A stretch of 64,000 bases of DNA from NCBI RefSeq assembly GCF_019209905.1, contig NZ_JAHUTM010000001.1, positions 868,001 to 932,000 on the forward strand, given 5' to 3'. The DNA comes from Corynebacterium sp. TAE3-ERU12. Lineage in GTDB: Bacteria > Actinomycetota > Actinomycetes > Mycobacteriales > Mycobacteriaceae. Under the pieces are notes generated by a model. It did no database searches and was not told the DNA's origin. It saw only the letters and a list, made by a program, of their open reading frames with translations. Positions within the stretch are counted from its first letter, which is position 1. Every line of letters starts with the position of its first letter. The translations under genes were made by a program, and so were the position numbers. Shown one piece after another: positions 1-8,561 of this stretch.

Positions 1-978
1 GGCGTTGGTTACCGCAAGACCTACCTGACCGGACTCACCGTGGTGGCGGTATCCACGCTGGCAGTCGCCGCAGCCCAGAACTACTGGCAGCTCATCATCT
101 TCCGTGCTGTCGGCGGTATCGGCTCGACCATGTTCACTGTCTCAGCCATGGGGCTTATTGCACGCATCGCGCCACCAGCTATTCGTGGTCGATGCTCGGC
201 CACATACGGCAGCGCGTTCTTGCTGGGCAGCATCATCGGACCGGTCCTTGGTGCTGCCATGGCCAGCTGGGGAATGCGGATTCCGTTCCTGATCTACGGC
301 TTCGCCCTGCTCGTAGCCGTCGTTATCGTCGCAATACGCCTTGACGCTGAGTCACTACGGCAGCGCGTTCCCCGTCAAACAGCCCCGGCAATGACATTCC
401 GCGAAGCCACACAGGATCCTGCCTACCGTTCAGTGCTGTGTTCTGGCTTTGCAACCGGGTGGACCAATTTTGGTGTTCGCGTCGCGATCATCCCACTTTT
501 TGCAGGAGCCACCTTCAGCCGTGGCCCCGCCGTCGCCGGCATTGCACTGACCGTGTTCGCTCTGGGGACGGTGCTGTCGATGCAGTTCTCGGGCTCTTTA
601 TCCGACCGGATCGGTAGGCGACCCGTGCTGCTAACTGGTCTGATTATCAATGGCCTGTTCACCGGCATCTTCGGATTTATGCATACCGACGTGGCGGTGC
701 TTGTGGTCTCGCTATTGGCCGGTTTCGGTGCCGGCATGGTCAACCCCGTGCAGCAGGCCGTGATCGCAGATGTGATCGGGGCGGAAAAGCCTGGCGGAAA
801 GGTGCTGGCGAATTACCAGATGGCGCAGGACATGGGGATGATCCTCGGGCCGCTCGTTGTGGGTGCCATTGTTGACGCGGCGGGATTCCAGGTGGGGTTC
901 GCCGTTTGCGGTGTGTTGATGGCAATGGCAGCGCTGATATGGCTATTCGGTAGGGAAAGCGCACCCGAAAAGGCATGA
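1..978 (+). CDS. MFS transporter, 3' part (5' end outside window)
   Basis: The reading frame is open from base 1 and ends at 976-978, so this is the C-terminal part of a larger gene; the first in-window start codon (40) is internal. The first residues GVGYRKTYL look like the end of the loop 2-3 signature of the major facilitator superfamily. A second copy of the loop motif, SGSLSDRIGRRPVLLTG, lies near residue 190 and marks the N- to C-half junction. About nine to ten hydrophobic segments follow the usual MFS spacing. The family exports or imports small solutes by proton coupling; the substrate cannot be read from sequence, though a drug/efflux-type carrier is plausible. A GntR regulator follows on the same strand about 100 bases downstream and may control it. 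Confidence 0.85.
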   Translation, partial: GVGYRKTYLTGLTVVAVSTLAVAAAQNYWQLIIFRAVGGIGSTMFTVSAMGLIARIAPPAIRGRCSATYGSAFLLGSIIGPVLGAAMASWGMRIPFLIYGFALLVAVVIVAIRLDAESLRQRVPRQTAPAMTFREATQDPAYRSVLCSGFATGWTNFGVRVAIIPLFAGATFSRGPAVAGIALTVFALGTVLSMQFSGSLSDRIGRRPVLLTGLIINGLFTGIFGFMHTDVAVLVVSLLAGFGAGMVNPVQQAVIADVIGAEKPGGKVLANYQMAQDMGMILGPLVVGAIVDAAGFQVGFAVCGVLMAMAALIWLFGRESAPEKA

Positions 979-1084
979 CGACCGTGAGCGCACAGTCTCC
1001 ATCAGCGCCATAGGGCTATCATTGTGGCGGTATAAAAATTTCCATCCTTCACTGGCCCAGCCAAGGCCGGAGCGGGGATTTGCA

Positions 1085-1822
1085 GTGACCCACCCTAATT
1101 CACCGTTGTATAGCTCTATCGCCTCTGAGCTGCGACAACGCATTCGTTCCGGGGAATACCCCGCTGGACACCGGCTGCCCACCGAGCGTGAGCTGTGCTC
1201 CCAGCTTGGCGTTGCGCGCTCAACAGTGCGGCAAGCTCTCGATTCGCTCGAAGTTGAGGGGCTTGTCACCCGGCGGCGCGGCCGTGGTGGTGGCACCGTG
1301 GTGCTCCCACCAGCACCACTGGTTGAGCTGACCGATATCCGCGGTTTCATGCGGCAGCTCTACGACCGCGGACACAAGGTGACGTCGACTGTTCTGCTCT
1401 CCGAAAAACGTGTCGTAGAGGCCGAAGAACGTGAAGCCCTCCGCCTCAATCAAGGGGCCGAAGTATGGGTTATTCACCGTTTAAGCTGCATCGATGATGT
1501 TCCCATTTTGGTAGAGCGTTCCCAGTTTCCGGTTGCCCTTTTCCCCGATCTGCTCGACCACAACATCACCGCATCGCTCTACGGTCTGATGCGGGATACG
1601 TATCACCGTGCACCGGAGTCGAAGACCGAGCACATTGAGCCAGGACTATCCGACGCTGAAGAAGCGCACTTATTCTCTGGCTCACCACGAGGTCCTGTTC
1701 TGCGAATACGTCGCACTTCGTTTGACTCCACCGGCGAGGCGGTGGAGTACTCCGTCGACACGTTCCGCTCGAACCGGCTACGGATGTGCGTGCAGACCGG
1801 CGAGAATCCTGCTGTCAGTTAG
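1085..1822 (+). CDS. GntR/UTRA-family transcriptional regulator
   Basis: A 245-residue regulator. Residues 10-70 form the GntR winged helix (YSSIASELRQRIRSGEYPAG, then LPTERELCSQLGVARSTVRQ); the remaining part reads as a UTRA ligand-binding domain (for example ELTDIRGFMRQ and VIHRLSCIDDVPI). I chose the GTG at 1085 because GGAG at 1069-1072 and GGGG at 1074-1077 precede it and the GntR domain begins just after; a TTG at 1022 would add 21 residues of unconvincing sequence. UTRA-type GntR proteins usually repress a neighbouring transport or catabolic gene and are released by a small metabolite; here the neighbour is the MFS transporter. The stop codon overlaps the convergent gene's stop codon (TTAG at 1819-1822). 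The ligand is unknown. Confidence 0.85.
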   Translation: MTHPNSPLYSSIASELRQRIRSGEYPAGHRLPTERELCSQLGVARSTVRQALDSLEVEGLVTRRRGRGGGTVVLPPAPLVELTDIRGFMRQLYDRGHKVTSTVLLSEKRVVEAEEREALRLNQGAEVWVIHRLSCIDDVPILVERSQFPVALFPDLLDHNITASLYGLMRDTYHRAPESKTEHIEPGLSDAEEAHLFSGSPRGPVLRIRRTSFDSTGEAVEYSVDTFRSNRLRMCVQTGENPAVS

Positions 1823-3543
1823 TTGCGGACTGCTCCGGTGATGACGCTGGGGATGGTGGTGGGGTTGGGGCCGAATAGTTCTGATTGGTATTCGTTTTGT
1901 TCGTAGTCGTGTGGGGTGTGGCGTACTGAGTGGACGCTGTTGTGGTCGTCGTGTCGGTTGTTGTGGGGTGGGCGGGTGCCGTAGATGGTGTTGGTGCGGG
2001 TTTGGTTGCTCTGGGAAGAAGCGCCACTGGCTCCGCTCCGCGTGGTGCCGGTGTGGGTGGTTGTTTCTTGTGTGGTTGGCATGGCGCTGGGTGGGCGTAT
2101 GCCTCGGGTGTGTGTTCCGGTGTTGCTGTTAGGGGTGTGACCGGTTGCTGTGCCGGCGCCGGGTGCGGCGTGGAAGCTGTGTCCTAATTCGCTGGTTCGG
2201 TGTGGGGGTCGAGTTCTGAGAGTGTTTCCGCCTATGCCGGGGTGGAAGGCTGGATTGTGGCGTGCGGATTGTGCTGTTTGGGCGATTGGTGTCGTGTGTG
2301 AGCCCATTCCGGATGGGCGGACAGTTCCGTTATTTCCGCCGGTGGTGGCCCCGGTAGGGCTGTTGGTGGCGCCGATGTTGGTGGGCGCTGTGGAGGTTGT
2401 TTGCGGAGTTGGTGATCCGGGGTTGATGGTTCCATTTGTGGGGCCGGCAGTAGATGGGATGCCGTTTTGGGAAGTCGCCGGGGTTGCCGAGCTGGGGGAG
2501 GTGTGTGCCGGGTTGGTCATTCCGGACGGTGTTGCCTCAGTGATTGTGGAACTTGTTGTTGGTGCTGTAGTGCCGGGGGAGACCGGGTTGAGGGTGCTGT
2601 TGCCGGTGATTGTGTAGTCGATGCCGCTGGCTGAGGTGGTGGAGGATGCGGTGCCGGTGATGGCGATGGTTCCTGCGTTGCCGTGGTGTGGGGAGGTTAG
2701 TTGTGAGATTACGGGTGTTGCTGCGCGTAGGGCGGGTAGGTATTGGCTGGTGAGGTAGGCTTCGGCCTCTGCTTGTGCGACTGTGCGGGCGATGATGGGG
2801 TCTTCGTAGGCGGCTGATTCTGCGATGATTGCTTCGAGCTGGTGGATGGCGGCTCTTTTGATTGGGGGTAGCGCGTCGAGGTAGCCGGCCAGGATGGTGG
2901 CCGATGCGGAGACGGCTTCAATCTTGGCGGCAAGGTTCGATAGGTGAGTTGTTGCTGCTGATATGGACGCCCCCAAATTTTCAGAAGCTAATCTCCCGGC
3001 AGTCGTCACTACATCAGCCGCAGTCTCGGACGTCTTCGCTGCGTATCGGCGCCAGAATTGTCCGGCTGCGACGAAGTTTGCATCCTGTGTTCCGCGGAAT
3101 GCGGCAAGGAGCTGTTCTGGAGTCATCGTCAGCTCAGCGGTCAGTACTGGAGATGTAAAGCTCACACTGCCCGAATCAAAGCTCTGGCGTGATTGGAACG
3201 TAGCTACCGTTGTTCCACCGTGGGAAACTGAAACAGTTCCTTCTCCCTTGGTTGAGGTTGCACTTAAATCAAAAGCGATTTCATTCTCATGTTCTTCCAG
3301 CGCTTTAATGAAACTAGCGAGACTGCGGGAATTCCATCGGAGTAGACTGTTGATTTGAAGTCCCACCTGGAACGCGGAACCAGAAGAACCCTGAATCGCG
3401 GAAGAGTGCTGGGTAGCGAGAAGCTGTAGTGACGGGATACCAGAGATAGAGGCAAAGTTTGGTGTGTAGTCGACTAGGGACGTTGTAGATGAAATCCCAA
3501 GTAGTGTCGCGGCAGAGCTAATTGATGACTTCTGTATTTTCAT
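1819..3543 (-). CDS. PPE-like protein with long Ser/Thr/Pro/Asn tail (possible type VII secretion-associated)
   Basis: A 574-residue protein I cannot assign to a named gene. Residues 1-150 are mixed alpha/beta. Residues 155-295 are Ala-rich and helical, with AGQFWRRYAAKT and a long run of putative amphipathic helix that resembles PPE/WXG-type helical hairpins. From about residue 300 to 540 the chain is low complexity, dominated by Thr, Ser, Pro, Gly, Asn and later His. The last 30 residues become non-repetitive again: DYEQNEYQSELFG, then TIPSVITGAVRN. DYEQNE contains a YxxxE pattern like the ESX export signal, and the ending resembles the C-terminal (V)PxVIG tail I remember from actinobacterial PPE-type proteins. 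No signal peptide is seen. It overlaps the upstream lipoprotein gene by ATGA, so the two are likely co-translated. Role in type VII secretion is inference; no esx or ecc gene lies in the window. Confidence 0.7.
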   Translation of the reverse strand: MKIQKSSISSAATLLGISSTTSLVDYTPNFASISGIPSLQLLATQHSSAIQGSSGSAFQVGLQINSLLRWNSRSLASFIKALEEHENEIAFDLSATSTKGEGTVSVSHGGTTVATFQSRQSFDSGSVSFTSPVLTAELTMTPEQLLAAFRGTQDANFVAAGQFWRRYAAKTSETAADVVTTAGRLASENLGASISAATTHLSNLAAKIEAVSASATILAGYLDALPPIKRAAIHQLEAIIAESAAYEDPIIARTVAQAEAEAYLTSQYLPALRAATPVISQLTSPHHGNAGTIAITGTASSTTSASGIDYTITGNSTLNPVSPGTTAPTTSSTITEATPSGMTNPAHTSPSSATPATSQNGIPSTAGPTNGTINPGSPTPQTTSTAPTNIGATNSPTGATTGGNNGTVRPSGMGSHTTPIAQTAQSARHNPAFHPGIGGNTLRTRPPHRTSELGHSFHAAPGAGTATGHTPNSNTGTHTRGIRPPSAMPTTQETTTHTGTTRSGASGASSQSNQTRTNTIYGTRPPHNNRHDDHNSVHSVRHTPHDYEQNEYQSELFGPNPTTIPSVITGAVRN

Positions 3544-4190
3544 TCGAAATCCCCCAGTATGTAATCATCTAATTTTTGGGAAGCCGACATACATGCTTCC
3601 TCGGCAGTTCGGAAGTCACCCAGATCTCCCCAAAACCGGGTAAGACCGTATGAACCTTTGGGTGTATCAATGCGGGCGGTACAATCTGCGATGTTGCGAA
3701 CGTGTTGTTCGTTTTCCAGATAGACGGTTTTCCCGTTTATATCGATCGTGTCGTACTCGACTTCAGCTTCCCGAAGGGACAGCAGCCCTCTGGTGCCGAC
3801 GGATATAACGAGACTTTCAAATCCATCGGTTTTGCCTAGCATGCAGCTTCGACTGCGAGATATTTGATCCCAATCCTCTTTAAGTCCGGTTGGTATGAAC
3901 CCTTCCTTTTCAGCTCTTGCGAGGATTTCTGGCGAGCAGGGTTCGCCGGGTGTGAAGTCTGGGTCGTCGTAGTCGTAGTAGCCGTCCTCAGTCAGCGGTG
4001 CGTCGCCGGGCTGTGGCTCGCCGGTGGGTGGCAGGGTTCCTGGCGCGACTTTTACCGCTGGTGCTGTTGATGTCTGGGCAGTTGGTGTTGCCTGCGTGGC
4101 GTTCTCGTCAGTGGTGCAGCCGGTTGCCAACGCGCAACACACAACGACACCCAGCATTGCCAGTTGAGTCTTCCGAATCTTTCGTCCCAT
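3540..4190 (-). CDS. DUF3558-type lipoprotein
   Basis: A 216-residue exported lipoprotein. The N-terminus has Lys/Arg residues, a hydrophobic core and a lipobox LATGC with the acylated Cys near residue 25, followed by a Thr/Ala/Pro linker. The mature domain (GEPCSPEILARAEKEGF ... SRSCMLGK ... NIADCTARIDTPKGSYGLTRF) has the spaced Cys pairs and layout of the DUF3558 family, known from mycobacterial and other actinobacterial lipoproteins of undefined function. GGGGAGGG lies just ahead of the ATG. The gene's stop overlaps the start of the PPE-like gene, which suggests a surface protein pair made together. DUF3558 lipoproteins are often found near PPE/EspG-type genes in Pseudonocardiales, from memory. 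Family assignment is moderately secure; function is unknown. Confidence 0.75.
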   Translation of the reverse strand: MGRKIRKTQLAMLGVVVCCALATGCTTDENATQATPTAQTSTAPAVKVAPGTLPPTGEPQPGDAPLTEDGYYDYDDPDFTPGEPCSPEILARAEKEGFIPTGLKEDWDQISRSRSCMLGKTDGFESLVISVGTRGLLSLREAEVEYDTIDINGKTVYLENEQHVRNIADCTARIDTPKGSYGLTRFWGDLGDFRTAEEACMSASQKLDDYILGDFE

Positions 4191-4294
4191 GGGCCCTCCC
4201 CGTTGGTGCCACCCTTCTCCGGTGGCGACTTCCTCATGAGCACCCGTGTTGTATCACGGCGAAACGTAGATTCGCTTACGCCGTTTAGGGTTTT

Positions 4295-4324
4295 CCACAA
4301 CGCCAGCACTTGTCCACGTTGTGG
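4295..4324. repeat. Inverted repeat CCACAACG-N14-CGTTGTGG
   Basis: Perfect 8-base arms at 4295-4302 and 4317-4324, followed by GGGAT. The same arms with the same flanking TCCACAACGC and GTTGTGGGGG occur at 36685-36716 ahead of atpB. It could be an operator for a dimeric regulator or an RNA hairpin. Confidence 0.6.
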
Positions 4325-4610
4325 GGGATAGGTCGTTGCCTGTTGGTTGCTTAGCACCAGGCGCCATCACCGTCGGTAGGCAACTGCTGGCCACACAAGA
4401 GGTGTGGGGTGTTGAGGCAGTCTTGTGGCGCGAAAACGTACGCAGGTTCGTAGCCGCCCGGCCATCGCCTCCCAAATTGTTGTGCAGTGGAAAAGATGTA
4501 CGGGCGTCAGGGACTGGTCTATTTCGTGAAACAGGCGCAATAAAAATCGCGCTACCACGCCACACTCCGTCTTCTGTGCGTCGGCAAGCAACCACTAGTG
4601 GAGGCCGAAA

Positions 4611-4710
4611 ATGTGGGGTTTTTGCGACCCTATGCGGTGTTCGGTGTCCGGTTTTTGGTGGCGTGGGGGCGAACCGGGGGTGGATTTTACTGGTGCTGCT
4701 AACCCCACAT
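4611..4710. repeat. Long-range inverted repeat upstream of deaD
   Basis: ATGTGGGGTT at 4611-4620 is the exact reverse complement of AACCCCACAT at 4701-4710, with 80 bases between. It would close a large structured domain if transcribed. It ends about 70 bases before the deaD start. Confidence 0.5.
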
Positions 4711-4763
4711 CGGGCACGGTGTCCACCACGCGCCGCCGAGTCGCTTTATGCAGGTAGCGCCGG

Positions 4764-4769
4764 TAGTGT
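4764..4769 (+). promoter_or_regulatory. Putative -10 box of deaD (leaderless start)
   Basis: TAGTGT matches the actinobacterial TANNNT -10 pattern and ends nine bases before the ATG at 4779. No Shine-Dalgarno is visible, so a transcript starting at or just before the A of the ATG is plausible. The -35 region is weak. A longer leader from an upstream promoter is the alternative. Confidence 0.4.
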
Positions 4770-4778
4770 AGCTACGCA

Positions 4779-7100
4779 ATGAGTGATAGCAACAGCGTCA
4801 CCGGCGACGAAGTACAGCCGGAACATGACCCAAGCACATCTCAGGAAAGCTCACATGACAGCACCCCACTAAAAGTGGAGGATCTGCTGCACGGCTGGGA
4901 AGCTAGTGACTCCGGAGAAACTGTGCCCGAAACTGGTACAGCCGACGGAGAAGGCCCCGCCACAACGCCTGCCGCGAGCGGTGCAGACAGCACCGAAACC
5001 AATCCTTTTCGCGAGGCGCACGCGCACGATGGCACGCAGGACGCCACGCGCACACTGAACAATACGGAGCAGGGACGCTCCGAGAATGACGGCGAGCAGG
5101 GACGCTCCGCCGATGAGGGCAAGAACGTGAATAACAACGACGCGGCGAATGATTTCGCCGACACCGCCGAAAATACCGATGCACAGGCCGCTAATAACAA
5201 GCCCGGCTTCGACAACCTCGACCTGCCGGAAAAGGTTGTGGCTGCTGTAGCCAAGGTCGGCTACGAGACACCTTCGCCCATCCAGGCGGAGACCATCCCC
5301 ACCTTGATGACCGGCCAGGACCTGGTTGGTCTGGCCCAGACCGGTACCGGTAAGACCGCCGCATTCGCGCTGCCCGTGCTTGCCCGCATTGACCCGTCCG
5401 TGCGCCGCCCGCAGGCCCTGGTGCTCGCACCTACCCGTGAGCTTGCCCTGCAGGTTGCCGATAGCTTCCAGCAGTTCGCCGATCATCTCGGTGGCATCCA
5501 GGTGCTGCCGATTTACGGTGGCCAGTCCTATGGCATTCAGCTTTCCGGCCTGCGCCGTGGCGCGCAGGTCATTGTCGGCACCCCCGGCCGCGTTATCGAC
5601 CACCTGCAGAAGGGCAGCCTGGATATCTCCACGCTGAGCTTCGTGGTCCTCGATGAGGCCGATGAGATGCTGCAGATGGGCTTCCAGGACGATGTTGAGC
5701 GCATCTTGTCCGACACTCCTGAGGACAAGCAGGTTGCTTTGTTCTCCGCGACGATGCCGGCCGCGATCCGTCGCCTGTCGAAGAAGTACCTCAATAATCC
5801 GGCCGAGGTCACCGTTAAGTCCGAGACCCGTACCGCTGAGAATATTCGCCAGCGTTACCTCATGACTGCGCACCGCAATAAGCTCGACGCGCTGACCCGC
5901 ATGCTTGAGGTCGAAGAATTCGAAGCGATGATCGTGTTCGTGCGCACCAAGCACGAGACCGAAGAGCTCGCCGAGAAGCTGCGTGCGCGTGGCTTCACCG
6001 CCGCGGCGATCAATGGCGATATCGCCCAGAATCAGCGTGAGCGCACCATCGATCAACTCAAGGATGGCCGCTTGGACATTCTGGTAGCTACCGACGTTGC
6101 TGCCCGTGGTCTCGACGTTGACCGCATTAGCCATGTGGTGAACTTCGATATTCCCCACGACACTGAGTCTTATGTCCACCGCATTGGCCGTACCGGCCGC
6201 GCGGGTCGTTCCGGTGAAGCACTGCTGTTCGTCACCCCGCGTGAGAATCGCCTACTGCGCGCTATCGAGCGCGCCACCAAGTCCCGCCTGGAGGAAATCA
6301 ACCTCCCGACGGTCGATGAGGTCAATGACTCGCGTAAGCAGAAGTTCGCCGACGCTATTACCGAGGCGCTTGCCGACGATCAGGTCTCCCTTTTCCGCGA
6401 GCTGATTCGTCAGTACGCCGAAGAAAATGACACCCCCATGCTGGATATTGCTGCCGCGCTTGCCGCCAGCAACCAGGATGAGGACTTCCTGATGAAGGAA
6501 CGGCCGAAGCGCGAACGTGATGACCGCCGCGACCGCAACGATCGTGGCGACCGCCGCGACCGTGGCCGCGATGACCGTGGTGGCAACCGCAATAACCGCA
6601 AGGCCGAGCCGGTTAACTTCAACCGCGAAGGCATGAAGCCCTACCGCATCTCCGTCGGCCACCGCCACGGTGTGCGCCCGGGTGCCATTGTCGGTGCCAT
6701 TGCTAATGAGGGTGGTTTGCAGTCGAAGGACTTCGGGCATATCGATATCCGCAATGACTACACCCTGGTGGAGTTGCCCGCGAACCTCCCGCAGGACGTG
6801 CGCAATAACCTCTCCGGTACCCGCATCGCGGGCCGCCCGATTGACCTTTCCGACGACACTTCCGCCCCGGAAGGTTCCGACGACTCCTACGGTGATGACC
6901 GCGGTGGACGCGACCATCGCGGAGGTGACCGTGGTGGATACCGCGGTGGCCGTGGTGGCGACCGTGGCGGTGACCGCAGCGAACGCGGTGGCCGTGGCGG
7001 TTACCGTGGCGAGCGCGGCGGCAACCGTGGTGGCCGTGGCCGTGACGACAACCGTGGCGGCGGCTTCCGTGGCGCCAAGCGTGACCGCTGGGAACGCTAA
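4779..7100 (+). CDS. deaD: DEAD-box RNA helicase, DeaD/CsdA type
   Basis: A 773-residue ATP-dependent RNA helicase of the DeaD group, which unwinds structured RNA in ribosome assembly and mRNA turnover, often in the cold. An acidic low-complexity segment fills residues 1-145. Then come the Q motif (GYETPSPIQAETIP), Walker A (AQTGTGKTA, near 188), PTRELA, TPGR, DEAD (VLDEADEML, near 293), SAT (FSATMP), ARGLD and HRIGRTGRAG (near 467). Residues 618-695 (KPYRISVGHRHGVRPGAIVG, then DIRNDYTLVEL) form a DbpA-type RNA-binding domain. The last 70 residues are a GGRGGDRGG-type RGG tail likely to bind RNA nonspecifically. The gene is monocistronic, with its own terminator. The ATG at 4779 has no Shine-Dalgarno. 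Confidence 0.95.
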   Translation: MSDSNSVTGDEVQPEHDPSTSQESSHDSTPLKVEDLLHGWEASDSGETVPETGTADGEGPATTPAASGADSTETNPFREAHAHDGTQDATRTLNNTEQGRSENDGEQGRSADEGKNVNNNDAANDFADTAENTDAQAANNKPGFDNLDLPEKVVAAVAKVGYETPSPIQAETIPTLMTGQDLVGLAQTGTGKTAAFALPVLARIDPSVRRPQALVLAPTRELALQVADSFQQFADHLGGIQVLPIYGGQSYGIQLSGLRRGAQVIVGTPGRVIDHLQKGSLDISTLSFVVLDEADEMLQMGFQDDVERILSDTPEDKQVALFSATMPAAIRRLSKKYLNNPAEVTVKSETRTAENIRQRYLMTAHRNKLDALTRMLEVEEFEAMIVFVRTKHETEELAEKLRARGFTAAAINGDIAQNQRERTIDQLKDGRLDILVATDVAARGLDVDRISHVVNFDIPHDTESYVHRIGRTGRAGRSGEALLFVTPRENRLLRAIERATKSRLEEINLPTVDEVNDSRKQKFADAITEALADDQVSLFRELIRQYAEENDTPMLDIAAALAASNQDEDFLMKERPKRERDDRRDRNDRGDRRDRGRDDRGGNRNNRKAEPVNFNREGMKPYRISVGHRHGVRPGAIVGAIANEGGLQSKDFGHIDIRNDYTLVELPANLPQDVRNNLSGTRIAGRPIDLSDDTSAPEGSDDSYGDDRGGRDHRGGDRGGYRGGRGGDRGGDRSERGGRGGYRGERGGNRGGRGRDDNRGGGFRGAKRDRWER

Positions 7101-7130
7101 GCCCCACTAGGGCCTAAGCCCTCAAACAAA

Positions 7131-7171
7131 AAGCCCCGGTACAGCAGGAAAAACTGCGTACCGGGGCTTTT
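7131..7171. terminator. Bidirectional terminator between deaD and the convergent membrane protein gene
   Basis: AAGCCCCGGTAC (7131-7142) pairs perfectly with GTACCGGGGCTT (7158-7169) around a 15-base loop, with TTTT after the right arm and AAAA before the left arm, so it can serve both strands. Confidence 0.9.
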
Positions 7172-7194
7172 GCTATGCCAGGAAAGTGGCAAAG

Positions 7195-7695
7195 CTAGGA
7201 GATGTAGAACATCAGCACCGCAATGACCAGCCAGATCAGGGCAAACAGGCCGGAGAACATCGCCAACTGGCCCTTAGCCTTCTGCCAATCCAGCTCGGCA
7301 GCCTTGGCCTTGAGCTTGGCCAGATCCGGGTCATCAGCTTCCTCACCGTCGGGGGCGATACCTAAGCCGGCGAGCATCACGCGCTGGCGGGGCAGGATGA
7401 CGAAGAACAGCAAAGCCCAGGCGATAATCGAGCCGAGGATCGATGCGTGCACGATGCCGTTGGTGAAGTACAGCGAGACATCGGTGAAGGCCAGCCCCAC
7501 ACCCAATAGCGGCACTGCGAGCGAAATGATGCCGTAGGTGCGAGAAATGCCATAAAGCACCCGGGCTGCGCCGAGGGTTCCCTGGTCACCGGCATGAGCA
7601 GCGGCGGCAGTGCGGGGGAAAATGGAGGTCGCGACGGTCACCGGGCCGATCAGGAGAATGGCCGCCACGACGTGAGCGATCTGGATGAGGTTCAT
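7195..7695 (-). CDS. Small membrane protein, DUF2269-like
   Basis: A 166-residue integral membrane protein. Four hydrophobic segments are visible: residues 5-25, about 50-72, about 80-100, and a C-terminal segment (FSGLFALIWLVIAVLMFYIS). A charged loop with LKAKAAELDWQKAKGQ precedes the last segment. The N-terminal IQIAHVVAAILLIGPVTVA resembles the DUF2269 family of predicted inner-membrane proteins, but this is from overall pattern only. It shares a terminator with deaD. Function is unknown. The ATG has only a weak upstream purine run. Confidence 0.7.
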   Translation of the reverse strand: MNLIQIAHVVAAILLIGPVTVATSIFPRTAAAAHAGDQGTLGAARVLYGISRTYGIISLAVPLLGVGLAFTDVSLYFTNGIVHASILGSIIAWALLFFVILPRQRVMLAGLGIAPDGEEADDPDLAKLKAKAAELDWQKAKGQLAMFSGLFALIWLVIAVLMFYIS

Positions 7696-7835
7696 GAGAG
7701 CAAAGCTGCTTTCTTGTGGTTGCGGCTACAAATAACGTCCGAGGCTGATGACCTCGGGGGCAGAACACACCCTAAGCAACGGATATCCAGCCCGGCGAAT
7801 TGTGTTGCCCTAACCACAACTGCAGATAGATAAGG

Positions 7836-8519
7836 TTATCCGCCATCAATTCCGCATGCCGACGCCGCCGCCTGCCAATCAGCTACCGAAAGAGGCAGGC
7901 CATACGCACGAGCCACCCCCACATAGCGGGCAACATAGGCACACCGGTGCGGCTGATACGGCGGCAACCACTGCGCCAACGTCAAATCCGACTTCTTCCG
8001 GTTCACCGCTGAATCAGTGGGCACCAAATTCGCTGGGTCATTCGCGAAGCGGGCACGCTCGGCGGCAGTCCACCAACAGGCCCCGAAATCCCAGGCGGCA
8101 GCCAGGGGATAGATGTGGTCAATATCAGCGTCGGCAGCGCGCAGATCCTCGCCGGTATAAAAATCCACCACGGCGGTACCAGCGGGGTGGCAGGGCCGGC
8201 CGCCGAAATAATCGACCAACACCACCTGGCGGGTGGTACACGAGCCAGCCGACGCCCAACCCCCAAAAGCATCCCGGTCATATCCGGTAATCGTTGAACG
8301 TTGCTGCACAACACTCACCTCGGCCAAGGCGGCGCTAACGTCGGCACGCAACTGCGGGTCCACCCGGTGCCGGGGGAGCAGCGTGAGCATGCCGACGCTC
8401 GTAATGAGCGCAACCACAACACTCAGACACACAAAAGCGGCGCGCCCCCGACATGGATCAGGTGCGCGCCGATAAAGACTGCGGGGAACACGGCGGCGGG
8501 GCGGAAAATTCTGCGGCAC
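7836..8519 (-). CDS. Membrane-anchored or secreted HNH-family nuclease (DUF1524/GmrSD C-terminal type)
   Basis: A 227-residue protein. A basic N-terminus is followed by a hydrophobic segment (FVCLSVVVALITSVGMLTLL, residues about 29-48), so the catalytic part should face outside. The core DIDHIYPLAAAWDFGA, then NDPANLVPTDSAVNRKKSDL, carries the D-H-x(n)-N-x(n)-N-x3-K/S layout of His-Me finger nucleases of the DUF1524 family. ACWWTAAERARFA sits between, as in other members. These enzymes cut nucleic acid nonspecifically; exported versions may degrade external DNA for nutrients or competition. The start is GTG at 8519; a later start would still keep the membrane segment. Cys residues in the mature part (SCTTR, RPCHP, GACWW, HRCAY, SACG) may form disulfides, which fits an exported protein. 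Confidence 0.85.
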   Translation of the reverse strand: MPQNFPPRRRVPRSLYRRAPDPCRGRAAFVCLSVVVALITSVGMLTLLPRHRVDPQLRADVSAALAEVSVVQQRSTITGYDRDAFGGWASAGSCTTRQVVLVDYFGGRPCHPAGTAVVDFYTGEDLRAADADIDHIYPLAAAWDFGACWWTAAERARFANDPANLVPTDSAVNRKKSDLTLAQWLPPYQPHRCAYVARYVGVARAYGLPLSVADWQAAASACGIDGG

Positions 8520-8561
8520 ATTATTTAGACGCCACGACCACCCCGGCCGGTTCCATGAGTT

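Larger units (their letters stand above)
4191..4778. other. 588-base non-coding stretch between divergent genes
   Basis: This region separates the lipoprotein (minus) and deaD (plus). It should carry both promoters. It holds the CCACAACG inverted repeat (4295-4324) and a perfect 10-base inverted repeat (4611-4620 with 4701-4710). The long open frame starting at 4321 has no recognisable protein character and runs into deaD out of frame, so I do not call it. Part of the stretch may be a long 5' leader of deaD. Confidence 0.6.

Noticed and set aside
2150..2617. 155-codon plus-strand frame within the PPE-like gene
   Set aside because: Antisense of the Thr/Ser/Pro/Asn-rich tail, which produces long Val/Gly/Pro frames by composition.
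4321..4782. 153-codon open frame ahead of deaD
   Set aside because: No recognisable protein character, no ribosome site, overlaps deaD out of frame, and crosses the inverted repeats.
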